From Candidatus Nitrosomaritimum aestuariumsis (GTDB lineage Archaea > Thermoproteota > Nitrososphaeria > Nitrososphaerales > Nitrosopumilaceae), in the NCBI GenBank assembly GCA_013867335.1, contig JACEMX010000161.1:1-39349 (forward strand): DNA of 39,349 bases, written 5' to 3'. Shown in pieces: positions 15,617-26,709 of the stretch (position 1 is the first letter of the stretch; each line of letters opens with the position of its first letter). A program made the position numbers and the translations under genes. The notes under the pieces were generated by a model, which was given only the letters and a program-made list of their open reading frames with translations, searched no databases and was not told the DNA's origin.

Positions 15617-16342
15617 CTATTCTGCAGTAAACTTTGATACATTTTGAGAATAATTTTTTAAATCTGATTCAGAAATTTTTTCAAAAACTTTGCCTTTGCT
15701 TGTAACCTTTGCCATTTTTACAAAATCTATTCCCTCTTTTTTCTCTGCCTTGAGATTGATTGCTGCAATTGCAAGTGCTGCTGCATCTTCTAGACTCATA
15801 TCTGCATTGTAATTTTTCTCCAAAAATGAGTTTACTTCTTCAGAACCTGCTCCAATTGCAATTGCTGCATATTGTACAAAAGTTCCGCTAGGATCAGTCA
15901 CGTAGATTGATTCGCCTTTTTGGTCAACTCCCGCAATAATCAGCGCAACTCCATTTGGACGGACTCCGGAATATTGAGTAAATTGATGAGACTGATCTGC
16001 TAAGTGTTTTGCAACTGTTCCAACTTCCACTGCCTCATCATATGTCATTTTGTTTCCTTGTGAGAACAATCTTGCATTGTCCACTTGCACTCTGGCATCT
16101 GGAATATAGCCTGCTGCTGCTACTCCTATGTGAAAGTCCACCTGGAAAATCTTTTGAGTTACATTGCTTGTCTGAAGAGCTCTTGGTTTTTCTTCAACTG
16201 CCATAATTACTCCTTCCTTTGTTCTAATTCCGAGTGCTAAGGTTCCACGTTTTACTGTCTCAATTGCATACTCTACTTGGTATATTCTACCGTCTGGAGA
16301 GTACATTGTAGGTGTCATATCGTAGCCACGTGATGCCATCAT
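15617..16342 (-). CDS. psmA: 20S proteasome alpha subunit
   Basis: The 241-residue protein forms the non-catalytic outer ring of the 20S proteasome and gates substrate entry. The N-terminal gate and signature are clear: GYDMTPTMYSPDGRIYQVEYA followed by KRGTLALGI. The Ntn-fold core is intact (VNPTGF-equivalent DPSGTFVQY, AIAIGAGSEEV). No catalytic Thr is expected in alpha subunits. A second Met directly follows the first, so the start could be one codon later. A TTAAATT box about 27 bp upstream (near 16367-16374) fits a leaderless promoter. It is divergent from the wHTH gene. Confidence 0.97.
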   Translation of the reverse strand: MMASRGYDMTPTMYSPDGRIYQVEYAIETVKRGTLALGIRTKEGVIMAVEEKPRALQTSNVTQKIFQVDFHIGVAAAGYIPDARVQVDNARLFSQGNKMTYDEAVEVGTVAKHLADQSHQFTQYSGVRPNGVALIIAGVDQKGESIYVTDPSGTFVQYAAIAIGAGSEEVNSFLEKNYNADMSLEDAAALAIAAINLKAEKKEGIDFVKMAKVTSKGKVFEKISESDLKNYSQNVSKFTAE

Positions 16343-16464
16343 GATATGTCAAGTTCGCCTCTAAGTCAATTTAAGGGTAATTGTCTGGACTCAAATGGAA
16401 TAGATATGGAAAAGATTTGGAAATAGGGTTTTAAGCAAAAAAGTGGTCAAATGTTTAAGGAAAA

Positions 16465-16851
16465 ATGACCACGCAGCAACTACTAGAATTCAAAGAAATC
16501 ATCCGATCAAAGTCTGAATCTGATCAAAGAAAACCAGACAAAGATACTAGGAAGCTACTGTTTTACCTTTTCACAAGTACTAGGGGAGGTTTTACAAGAT
16601 TGCGAATAATCATGCTTTTACTTGAAAACCCACTAAATACACATCAACTATCGCAAGATCTTGACCTTGATTACAAGGCAGTTCAGCACCACATGAAAGT
16701 TTTAGAGAAAAACAACATGGTGCAAAAAATTGGTGACAAATACGGTGCAATTTACCATCTTTCGACCTTTTTGGAGGTTAACATAAGAGCACTAGATGAG
16801 GCAATTGACAAGTTGGACCGCAAAATGAATCACAAAAAGGTCTACATCTAA
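16465..16851 (+). CDS. Winged-helix DNA-binding regulator (ArsR-like)
   Basis: This 128-residue protein carries one winged helix-turn-helix at about 30-100: RLRIIMLLLENPLNTHQLS, recognition helix DYKAVQHHMKVLEKNNMV and wing KIGDKYGAIYHLS. There is no Cys metal site like that of ArsR, so the signal is unknown. The C-terminal helix (EVNIRALDEAIDKLDRKM) may dimerise. AAGGAA precedes the ATG closely. A zinc-finger gene follows 38 bp downstream on the same strand. Confidence 0.88.
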   Translation: MTTQQLLEFKEIIRSKSESDQRKPDKDTRKLLFYLFTSTRGGFTRLRIIMLLLENPLNTHQLSQDLDLDYKAVQHHMKVLEKNNMVQKIGDKYGAIYHLSTFLEVNIRALDEAIDKLDRKMNHKKVYI

Positions 16852-16889
16852 AGCAATTGATTTTTTAGAAACTCTCCATCAAAACTAAT

Positions 16890-17111
16890 GTGAAAGATTC
16901 CAAAACGATTCACTGTGATGTATGTGATGACAAAGTTGTTGAATCAGAATGGGAGTCTCACATTAAAACTGACACACACAAAGAAAATGCTCTAACTCAA
17001 ATCATGGAAGATAGAATTGGAAAAGAAAAACTAGTTGAGACAAGAGATGAAACTACAGAATTTTTAGAAGAGCTAGAGCAAGATTATGCTGATAAGGAAA
17101 AAGATCTTTAA
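16890..17111 (+). CDS. Small C2H2 zinc-finger protein
   Basis: The 73-residue acidic protein has a single finger at 9-30: C9-X2-C12-X11-H24-X5-H30 (CDVCD...SHIKTDTH), of the long-spaced type seen in U1-like and dsRNA-binding fingers. The rest is a charged helix (IMEDRIGKEKLVE...LEQDYADKEKDL). The start is GTG at 16890 and overlaps an out-of-frame ATG. No partner is known. It lies between a transcription regulator and a convergent C1q-like protein. Confidence 0.75.
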   Translation: MKDSKTIHCDVCDDKVVESEWESHIKTDTHKENALTQIMEDRIGKEKLVETRDETTEFLEELEQDYADKEKDL

Positions 17112-17142
17112 TCTAAGAATTTTTTTGTGTTAAAATTAGATT

Positions 17143-17643
17143 TTATCCGAAAATCTGTTCTTCTAAAAGTTCATCGTACTCTTCTACCATTCTCATTGAT
17201 AGAATAATACTTGGTATGACAGGCTCGCCTTTTGGTTTGATGCACTCTAATCCCAATCCTTCATCTCCACTTTCAACACTCATCATAACTTGAACCTCGT
17301 CTTCTCTGAAAAGAGGAATCATGGACTGGTTTACGATTACATCTTTTGATGTTCCGTGGTAAAGATTTGCTCGGATGTTGGAGTTTGGGATATCTTCGCC
17401 ATTTTTTCTCAACCAAATATCCACATAGCGAGAAACATCTCCCTTTTTCCTGCCTACTTGAGGGGCAGCCATTATGAAATAAAGTCCTGATCTTTTAATT
17501 CTAATAATTGAATTGTCTTTTGTTGTGAAATGTTCTATTCCAGTAATTGCATCGTTGACGTTGAGTGAAACCGGAGTTGGTGTTTTTGCCTTCTTTGGTC
17601 TTTGATCGTGATTGCATGACATTTGTGCAAAATCCCTGATCAT
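17143..17643 (-). CDS. C1q/TNF-like jelly-roll protein
   Basis: The 166-residue protein has no signal peptide. The central part (about 40-150) has the strand pattern of C1q-like domains: IKRSGLYFIMAAPQVGR, then YVDIWLRKNGEDIPNSNIR, and a late VQVMMSVES strand. The DIWLRKNG..(I/V)PNS motif is shared with bacterial and phage C1q-fold proteins, usually trimeric and often extracellular or virion-associated. Finding it as a stand-alone, apparently cytoplasmic archaeal protein is unusual. The first 25 residues (CNHDQRPKKAKTPTP) are polar. It converges on the zinc-finger gene. Confidence 0.65.
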   Translation of the reverse strand: MIRDFAQMSCNHDQRPKKAKTPTPVSLNVNDAITGIEHFTTKDNSIIRIKRSGLYFIMAAPQVGRKKGDVSRYVDIWLRKNGEDIPNSNIRANLYHGTSKDVIVNQSMIPLFREDEVQVMMSVESGDEGLGLECIKPKGEPVIPSIILSMRMVEEYDELLEEQIFG

Positions 17644-17742
17644 AAATTAAACAATTTTTGCGTGGCTTATAAGCTATTCGTAAATATTTTTTCTAAATGT
17701 ATTAATTTCATAGATGATTAAATCTCAGATCGCAGAAACATA

Positions 17743-17750
17743 CTTAAATA
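17743..17750 (+). promoter_or_regulatory. TATA box of gdhA
   Basis: CTTAAATA lies about 30 bp upstream of the TTG start at 17779, suiting a short or absent leader. Confidence 0.5.
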
Positions 17751-17778
17751 AACAGTAGTCAAGAAAAAAACGATTACC

Positions 17779-19059
17779 TTGGTAAAGTTTGGTGCCGATC
17801 CTTTTGCAAACGCAACTAAACAGCTTCATGATGCTTGTGATATTTTAGGAATTAAAGATGAAGGATTGATAAAATATCTTGCAATGCCAAACAAAGTGTT
17901 GAGAGTAAAAATCCCAGTAAGGATGGATAATGGAAAGATTAGAGTCTTTACAGGATTTAGAAGTCAACACAATAACGATAGAGGCCCATACAAAGGAGGA
18001 ATCAGATATTTCGATCCTGAAGGTGGAGTTGAATATATGGAAAGAGAAGTTATGGCTCTTTCTGCATGGATGACATGGAAAACATCAATTGCCGGTGTTC
18101 CATTAGGTGGTGGAAAAGGGGCGATTTTTGTAAATCCAAAGAAAGAAAAATTCTCTAGAATTGAAATGTCTAGATTAACAAGAAGATTTGCATTTATGAT
18201 TTCAGAAATTATTGGTCCTCAAAAAGACATTCCTGCACCTGATGTCTATACTACAGGAAAGGAGATGACACAAATCATGGATACTTATGGTAAACTAAAT
18301 GGTGTTACCCATCAACCAGGAGTTATTACAGGAAAACCAATCCCAATGGGAGGTTCTCTTGCTAGAAATGTAGCAACTGGTTTAGGAACTGCATATTGTG
18401 TAAGAGAAGCAGCACAAGAAATCGGTTTGCCACTAAGAGGTGCCAAAGTTGTATTGCAGGGATTTGGAAATGCCTCAACATTTGCAGGTGAATACTTGGA
18501 GAAAATGGGTTGTATTATAATTGGAGCATCTGATTCAAAAGGCGATATTATCAAAACTTCTGGAATGAAAATGAAAGATCTTGAAAAATGGAAACGAAAC
18601 AAAGGAACTGTTGTTGGATTCCCAGGAAGTACCAAAGTAACCACTGAAAAATTACTTACAACTAAATGTGATATTTTAATCCCAGGAGCACTTGAAAATC
18701 AGATTAACGCAAAAATTGCAAAGAACATTCAATGTAAAATAATTGGAGAGTCTGCAAACGGACCTACATTGCCAGAAGCAGATCCAATTTTATACAAAAA
18801 GAAAGTTGTTGTAGTTCCAGATATCCTTGCTAACGCAGGAGGTGTGACCATATCATACTATGAATGGGTCCAAAACAACATTGGTCAATATTGGGGATTT
18901 GTTCATGTTGCAAAACTAATGGAAGACCATCTTATCAAAGGATTCCATGATGCGTATGATCTGGCAGAGAAAAAGAAAATCGATATGAGAAGAGCTTGTA
19001 TGGCTATCGCTGTAAAGCGAGTAGTTGAAGCATTTGAAATGCGCGGAATCTGGCCTTAG
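17779..19059 (+). CDS. gdhA: Glutamate dehydrogenase (Glu/Leu/Phe/Val family)
   Basis: This 426-residue enzyme interconverts 2-oxoglutarate plus ammonium and glutamate with NAD(P)(H), feeding assimilated nitrogen into the amino-acid operons further along the window. The N-terminal domain has PYKGGIRY (K72) and the catalytic-lysine segment AGVPLGGGKGA (GGGKG 110-114). PAPDVYT and the Rossmann motif VLQGFGNAST follow. SANGPTLPEAD and NAGGVTISYYEW complete the family signature. Length is normal. The start is TTG, giving MVKFGADPF. The 3' end overlaps a convergent TOPRIM gene by 4 bp. Confidence 0.95.
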   Translation: MVKFGADPFANATKQLHDACDILGIKDEGLIKYLAMPNKVLRVKIPVRMDNGKIRVFTGFRSQHNNDRGPYKGGIRYFDPEGGVEYMEREVMALSAWMTWKTSIAGVPLGGGKGAIFVNPKKEKFSRIEMSRLTRRFAFMISEIIGPQKDIPAPDVYTTGKEMTQIMDTYGKLNGVTHQPGVITGKPIPMGGSLARNVATGLGTAYCVREAAQEIGLPLRGAKVVLQGFGNASTFAGEYLEKMGCIIIGASDSKGDIIKTSGMKMKDLEKWKRNKGTVVGFPGSTKVTTEKLLTTKCDILIPGALENQINAKIAKNIQCKIIGESANGPTLPEADPILYKKKVVVVPDILANAGGVTISYYEWVQNNIGQYWGFVHVAKLMEDHLIKGFHDAYDLAEKKKIDMRRACMAIAVKRVVEAFEMRGIWP

Positions 19060-19433
19060 GCAAAATAAGGCTCATAACAAACTAACTGCTCAATAAATCT
19101 AATTTTTCCTTTAGTTATTTTTGTTAGTTTTTGCTTGAATGTCAAATCAATTTTTGTCCTTCTCTGCAAAAGATGAATTGTTTTTCCAGTAAGATATTTC
19201 CCTTTTCTATCCCCATCAAATAGAATTATCAAACTCTCATGGATTGCAACTGAATCTACAAAATTTATCATCCCTCTATACTTGTGAAACTCTAAAACTT
19301 TACCTGAAAAACCAATTTTTCTCAAAGCTGCAGTGTCTCGTTTTCCTTCCACAATTATTACACTTTTTTTCATGGAATTTAGATTGGAGACAAAATTTTT
19401 CAACTCTGCAATTTCTTGCTCTGTTACAAGCAT
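19056..19433 (-). CDS. Stand-alone TOPRIM domain protein
   Basis: The 125-residue protein consists of a TOPRIM domain: E29 in IIVEGKRD and the acidic pair D73/D75 in LFDGDRKGK, the Mg-binding residues of primases, topoisomerases and RNase M5/OLD-like nucleases. It resembles the small archaeal DnaG/M5-type TOPRIM proteins. The activity is unknown; a nuclease or RNA-processing role is inferred. A basic C-terminal helix (TFKQKLTKITKGKIR) could bind nucleic acid. It shares a short divergent promoter with the amidotransferase gene. Confidence 0.88.
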   Translation of the reverse strand: MLVTEQEIAELKNFVSNLNSMKKSVIIVEGKRDTAALRKIGFSGKVLEFHKYRGMINFVDSVAIHESLIILFDGDRKGKYLTGKTIHLLQRRTKIDLTFKQKLTKITKGKIRFIEQLVCYEPYFA

Positions 19434-19455
19434 GATCCGTAATCTACTTTAACAT

Positions 19456-19475
19456 ATTAAGCACTTTTGCTTAAT
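19456..19475. promoter_or_regulatory. 20-bp palindrome in a divergent promoter
   Basis: ATTAAGCA-CTTT-TGCTTAAT is perfect over 8-bp arms. It lies in the 48 bp between the start of the TOPRIM gene (19433, minus) and the ATG of the amidotransferase gene (19482, plus), next to the expected TATA position. It is a good candidate operator controlling one or both genes. Confidence 0.5.
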
Positions 19476-19481
19476 TTCATC

Positions 19482-20165
19482 ATGACCGATGTCCTTTTTG
19501 TGCAAAACACTCGAATAGAAGGTTCTGGCTATCTTGGAGAATTGATCAAAGAAGATGGGTTTAATGTACAGTCAGTTCATGCAAAAAATGAAAGCATACC
19601 TAAAAAAGAATTTTCACTAGTTGTAATTTTGGGAGCTCCAGAAAGCGCTAATGATAATTTACCATATTTACAAGAAGAGCAAAAACTCATCAAAAATAAT
19701 GTGGATAAAGAAATCCCGATACTTGGAATTTGTTTGGGCTCTCAGTTGATTGCAAAAACATTTGGAGCAAACGTGTATCCTGGCCCAAAAAAAGAGATTG
19801 GCTTTTACAATGATTTAGTTGCAGAGCCTAATTCGAGCCTATTTTCCGGATTTGAAAAACCATTTACCGTTTTCCACTGGCACGGTGATACCTTTGATTT
19901 GCCAGATGGCTCAAACAGATTGGCACATTCGGAAATCTATCCTAATCAAGCGTTTCAATACAAAAGTGCAGTGGGATTACAATTCCACATGGAGGTCAAC
20001 GAAGAAATGGTAAATCTCTGGTTGGATAACACCGAAAACAAACTACGTGAAATCCCATACATTGATCCTGAAAAAATTAGATCTGACATTGATGAAAATA
20101 TTTCAATTGTCAAAACCAATATGAAGAATTTTTACAACAATTTCAAATCATCGTTTCAACTTTGA
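19482..20165 (+). CDS. Class I glutamine amidotransferase-like protein
   Basis: The product is 227 residues from the ATG at 19482. A TTG at 19467 is possible but falls inside the palindrome. The catalytic triad is complete: C84 in LGICLGSQ, H169 and E171 in LQFHMEV. This is the GMP-synthase-like GATase1 group, which hydrolyses glutamine and passes ammonia to a partner, or acts on gamma-glutamyl compounds. No synthetase domain is fused and no obvious acceptor subunit is adjacent, so its pathway is open. Confidence 0.88.
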   Translation: MTDVLFVQNTRIEGSGYLGELIKEDGFNVQSVHAKNESIPKKEFSLVVILGAPESANDNLPYLQEEQKLIKNNVDKEIPILGICLGSQLIAKTFGANVYPGPKKEIGFYNDLVAEPNSSLFSGFEKPFTVFHWHGDTFDLPDGSNRLAHSEIYPNQAFQYKSAVGLQFHMEVNEEMVNLWLDNTENKLREIPYIDPEKIRSDIDENISIVKTNMKNFYNNFKSSFQL

Positions 20166-23123
<2,958 letters not shown>

Positions 23124-23258
23124 TCTATTCCACACTCTTTCTTATTTTCATTATTAGTTTTAAAAATAAAATTAATCTCATACCTCGTATCATCTTCCTT
23201 GAGCACCTATTTAGAAACATGAATTAATAACTGACTATGTGATTATGATATCGGGAAC

Positions 23259-23840
23259 ATGGGTGCAGCAAGGGAACAACAGCAAAAAAAAGAAACTACT
23301 AGGAGTATTACTTATCGACTCCCAGAAGTATTGATAAACGAACTGGATAGTGAGGCAAAACAAAAAAAAATCTCACAAAATGTACTGGTAAAGCAAATTC
23401 TGGAAAGATACATTCAGTGGGACCGATACTCTGATAAGATTGGAATGGTTCCTGTCCCAAGGGAAATACTTGAATCATTAGGAGAGGAACTTGACGGGAA
23501 AGATATTGATGAGATAATTAATGTCGTATTTCCAATGATAAAAAATAATGTTATGTTCATCAAGGGTGGTTATGACTTGGAAAGGTGTATTGAAACCCTC
23601 GAGGATTACATGAGGGCCTCTGGAATGAACTCTGATCACAGAATTGATGGTGAGCTTCATACCTTTATCATACAGCATGATTTGGGGATGAAGTGGTCTG
23701 TATTTACCGAACAACTTCTGACTCAAGTATTTCGTAACTTTGCATCTGACAAGGACCTAAAATTCCAGACCACTGATTCAACAGTGATTTTAAAAGTTGC
23801 CCTTGGTTCAGATTTTGATGAGCATCATTATCAAAGCTGA
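23259..23840 (+). CDS. RHH-like N-terminal domain protein
   Basis: This 193-residue protein starts with a Gln/Lys-rich leader. A ribbon-helix-helix-like segment follows at about 16-52: strand SITYRLPEVL, then helices LINELDSEAKQK and SQNVLVKQILERYIQW. The remaining 140 residues form an alpha/beta domain (MVPVPREIL, IINVVFPMIKNNVMF, WSVFTEQLLTQVFRNF) that I do not recognise. Such an arrangement suggests a DNA-binding regulator with a sensing or oligomerising domain. An upstream 135-bp gap holds its promoter. No function is proposed. Confidence 0.7.
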   Translation: MGAAREQQQKKETTRSITYRLPEVLINELDSEAKQKKISQNVLVKQILERYIQWDRYSDKIGMVPVPREILESLGEELDGKDIDEIINVVFPMIKNNVMFIKGGYDLERCIETLEDYMRASGMNSDHRIDGELHTFIIQHDLGMKWSVFTEQLLTQVFRNFASDKDLKFQTTDSTVILKVALGSDFDEHHYQS

Positions 23841-23885
23841 GATTTACTTTAGTCATTGAAATATTTGCAAAACTACCTCTAGTCA

Positions 23886-24278
23886 ATGAACGCTACTAGT
23901 AGTACCATGCAATTATGGATCGAAAAAGTAATGGATGATTCTGTCCTATCTGTAAATTCTACTGTTTCATCTTATGATGCTGCAAAATTAATGGAAGAAT
24001 CAAAAGCAGGGGCTATTGTAGTTTTAGAAAATCAGATTCCAACAGGCATTGTAACTAACACTGATCTTGCTGTAAAAATAATCGCACATTCCTATCCTAT
24101 TGATACTCCAATCCGTCGAATAATGTCATCTCCATTGATTTCAATTTCGCCTGAGACTGATATGAAAACTGCCTCTGAACTAATGACTCTAAGAAAAATA
24201 AGAAAACTTCCCGTCATTGATAATGACCAAGTAATTGGCATGATTGTTGCCTCTAAAATAGCTGAGCCTAACCACTAA
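23886..24278 (+). CDS. Tandem CBS-domain protein
   Basis: The 130-residue protein is made of two CBS motifs forming one Bateman module: the first around VSSYDAAKLMEESKAGAIVVLE...GIVTNTDL, the second around MKTASELMTLRKIRKLPVID...VIGMIVASKI. These modules bind adenine nucleotides and report energy state to a partner. No fused effector is present and the partner is unknown. Confidence 0.92.
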   Translation: MNATSSTMQLWIEKVMDDSVLSVNSTVSSYDAAKLMEESKAGAIVVLENQIPTGIVTNTDLAVKIIAHSYPIDTPIRRIMSSPLISISPETDMKTASELMTLRKIRKLPVIDNDQVIGMIVASKIAEPNH

Positions 24279-24364
24279 TCTTAAAAGTTCTCAGTTTTTC
24301 CTGAATTACTAGTCGGTCTAGGGTGAAAAGCTTATTATAATTTGAAACGACTTTTTGAGATATT

Positions 24365-24715
24365 ATGGCATCTGAACAAACCCAAAAGTTGATCACTGTC
24401 ACTCCAAAAGCCGCAGAGAAGATTGTCGAGTTTATGAAAGAAGAAGCAGACAGTCCTGAATACCTTAGAGTATACGTCCAAGGTGGAGGCTGCTCAGGCC
24501 TATCCTATGGTATGGGATTTGAGAAAGCACCAGAAGAGGACGACTTGGTACTAGAGGAAAGCGGAGTAAAACTAATCGTAGATAGTTACAGTGTAGACCA
24601 TCTTAAAGGTGCAAACGTAGACTACATTGAAAGCCTTATGGGCTCAGGATTTAAAATCAATAATCCAAACGTAACAAAATCCTGTTCATGCGGTCACTCT
24701 TTTAGCACTGAATAA
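24365..24715 (+). CDS. A-type Fe-S cluster carrier (IscA/ErpA/HesB)
   Basis: The 116-residue protein has the three invariant cluster-binding cysteines of A-type carriers: C43 in VQGGGCSGLSYGM, and C107 and C109 in KSCSCGHSF. It receives Fe-S clusters from the scaffold and passes them to apo-enzymes. A TATA-like TTATTATAA lies about 30 bp upstream. Length is normal for the family and no other Fe-S assembly gene is adjacent. Confidence 0.95.
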   Translation: MASEQTQKLITVTPKAAEKIVEFMKEEADSPEYLRVYVQGGGCSGLSYGMGFEKAPEEDDLVLEESGVKLIVDSYSVDHLKGANVDYIESLMGSGFKINNPNVTKSCSCGHSFSTE

Positions 24716-24849
24716 ACCTGTTTTTTATTTTTCATTTTTTAGAATCGCTAATGTGTATTGAACACTTAAAATCTCAAAAATACACTATTGTATTCAAATG
24801 CTTGCGATACCCTCATATATCGAGAAACGAAAACCCAACCATGATAATT

Positions 24850-24855
24850 AAGGAG
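24850..24855 (+). promoter_or_regulatory. Ribosome binding site upstream of dnaG
   Basis: AAGGAG lies 11 bases before the ATG at 24867. A nearer ATG at 24856 directly abuts it but opens an out-of-frame, non-family reading, so 24867 is kept. Confidence 0.5.
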
Positions 24856-24866
24856 ATGAAAAATTT

Positions 24867-26012
24867 ATGCCTCAATCAGGAATTGTCAAATATCACGTTA
24901 AACTTTCCTACGAAGTTGATGGGCTCGTTGAAAGAGCAGACATAATCGGTGCAATCTTCGGCCAAACAGAAGGACTGTTAGGCCCGGAGATGAACTTGAA
25001 TGAACTGCAACGAGTCTCTAAGGTTGGAAGAATTGAAGTTGATGCAAAATCCACTGCTAATACCACAAGTGGAACAGCCCTTATTCCAATGAGTACTGAT
25101 ATTGACACCTGCGCACTAATTGCCGCAGGAATTGAAAGCATTGACAAAGTAGGCCCATTTGATTGCAGCTTTAAACTAACGTCAATCGATGATGTTAGAG
25201 CAGCTAAGAAAGACGATATCGTAAAACGAGCAAAAGAAATCAAACAACGTTGGGCTACTAAAACAGTAAGCGAAGGCGAAGGAATGCTCAGAGATGTACA
25301 TGAAGGTGATTCACGTAAACTCTCAACTTACGGCCCATCAAAACTAACCTGTAGCTCCGGCGTTAATGATTCGCCTTGGATTATTCTTGTTGAAGGAAGA
25401 GCAGACGTGATCAACTTGCTAAGGGCTGGATATGACAATGCAATTGCCATTGAAGGCGCAAAAATTGACGAATCAATTAAAGAACTTTGTAATTCTAAAG
25501 ATAAAGTAGTAGCTTTCATTGATGGTGATAGAGCTGGCGGTTTCATACTAAAGGAACTCAAATCAGTAGTTGACCTTGATTATGAATTGCAAGCTGATAC
25601 TGGTGTGGAAGTAGAAGAATTAACACCGCAAAGACTAGATGAAATTCTAAAACCTGTTAAAGATGAAATTGAAAGCGGCGGACCAGCTCCACCAACTCTC
25701 AAAAAAGAAGAAGACAAACCAATTGCTGACTTGGCATCCAAAATATTCCCTGATCTAAATGAAACACTTGAAGCAATAGCTTTGGATGGTGATCAAAAAG
25801 AAATTTTCAAAGTTCCAATTAGCGAGGTAGTAAGTAAACTATCTACTCAAACTGGAATCAAATATCTTCTTCTTGATGGCATCATTACTCAAAGACTTTT
25901 AGAAGGTGCAAAAAACGCTGGAATTGAATGCGTTATTGGTCACAGAGTTGCAAAATTGTCAAACTCCGATGGCCTAACTCTAAAAACATTCGGTGATTTA
26001 GGCGTAGCATAG
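24867..26012 (+). CDS. dnaG: Archaeal DnaG primase-like protein
   Basis: The 381-residue protein has the archaeal DnaG layout. The N-terminal domain runs KYHVKLSYEVDGLVERADIIGAIFGQTEGLLG, the central TOPRIM domain has its Glu in ILVEGRADV and the acidic pair in AFIDGDRAGG, and the C-terminal part has a Pro-rich linker (GGPAPPTLKKEED). Archaeal DnaG has been linked both to RNA primer synthesis and to the exosome, where it acts as a poly(A)-binding subunit. Which applies cannot be read from sequence. The riboflavin kinase gene follows 9 nt downstream and is probably co-transcribed. Confidence 0.96.
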   Translation: MPQSGIVKYHVKLSYEVDGLVERADIIGAIFGQTEGLLGPEMNLNELQRVSKVGRIEVDAKSTANTTSGTALIPMSTDIDTCALIAAGIESIDKVGPFDCSFKLTSIDDVRAAKKDDIVKRAKEIKQRWATKTVSEGEGMLRDVHEGDSRKLSTYGPSKLTCSSGVNDSPWIILVEGRADVINLLRAGYDNAIAIEGAKIDESIKELCNSKDKVVAFIDGDRAGGFILKELKSVVDLDYELQADTGVEVEELTPQRLDEILKPVKDEIESGGPAPPTLKKEEDKPIADLASKIFPDLNETLEAIALDGDQKEIFKVPISEVVSKLSTQTGIKYLLLDGIITQRLLEGAKNAGIECVIGHRVAKLSNSDGLTLKTFGDLGVA

Positions 26013-26021
26013 GGTTTCTAA

Positions 26022-26708
26022 ATGACTGAACTCAAGATTCAGCATATTCTAACTCTCACTCATCTTTTATCTAAAGGAGCAAAACACAACTTTGTTACCA
26101 TAACCACTTCTTCTTTAGGAAAAAGCATCAAAAAATCTCAGCAAGCTGCATCAAAACATCTATTGGAATTAGAGCAAAATAATTTCATTGAAAGAATAAT
26201 CAGCGGAAGAAAAGTTTCTGTAAAAATTACTCCAAAAGGATATTCTGAGATGGTAAAATTATCAGGTGTCTTACAAAAAAGTTTAAGCTCTTCTCCTTCT
26301 CATGTTTTGCTAAAAGGATCCTTGGTTTCTGGAATGGGCGAGGGTGCATACTATATGTCCCTTAAAGGATACACAAAGCAATTCAAAACAAAAATCGGTT
26401 ATGTTCCATTCCCTGGAACCTTTAACGTAAAACTGGGGAAAAAAGAGTACACCGAAGCAATCAGGCAATTTGAAGGGATGGATGGAGTTCACATTGACGG
26501 CTACTCTGATGGAAAGAGAACTTATGGATGGGTAAAGTGCTTTTCTGCTAAACTAAACTCGTCAGTTGACTGCCAATTAATTAGATTAGAAAGAACACAC
26601 CATGACACCTCTACAATTGAGCTCATATCAAAAACCAATATACGAAAAACTGCAAAGCTTTCAGACGGATCAAAAGTTACAATTACAATTCCGATTAATG
26701 GAAAATAA
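26022..26708 (+). CDS. ribK: CTP-dependent riboflavin kinase with winged-helix domain
   Basis: The 228-residue protein has two domains. Residues 1-90 form a MarR/ArsR-like winged helix (SLGKSIKKSQQAASKHLLELEQNNFIER). Residues 95-228 are the archaeal RibK barrel with LKGSLVSGMGEGAYYMSL and the nucleotide-binding GYVPFPGTFNVKL. RibK makes FMN from riboflavin using CTP rather than ATP. The fused HTH suggests autoregulation by flavin, as described for some archaeal RbkR proteins. It faces a RibL-like FAD-forming enzyme gene tail to tail with a single base between them. Confidence 0.92.
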   Translation: MTELKIQHILTLTHLLSKGAKHNFVTITTSSLGKSIKKSQQAASKHLLELEQNNFIERIISGRKVSVKITPKGYSEMVKLSGVLQKSLSSSPSHVLLKGSLVSGMGEGAYYMSLKGYTKQFKTKIGYVPFPGTFNVKLGKKEYTEAIRQFEGMDGVHIDGYSDGKRTYGWVKCFSAKLNSSVDCQLIRLERTHHDTSTIELISKTNIRKTAKLSDGSKVTITIPINGK

Positions 26709-26709
26709 T

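Noticed and set aside
24751-24945. 64-codon plus-strand ORF overlapping the start of dnaG
   Set aside because: It runs into dnaG in another frame, has no recognisable domain and covers the dnaG promoter and ribosome binding site.
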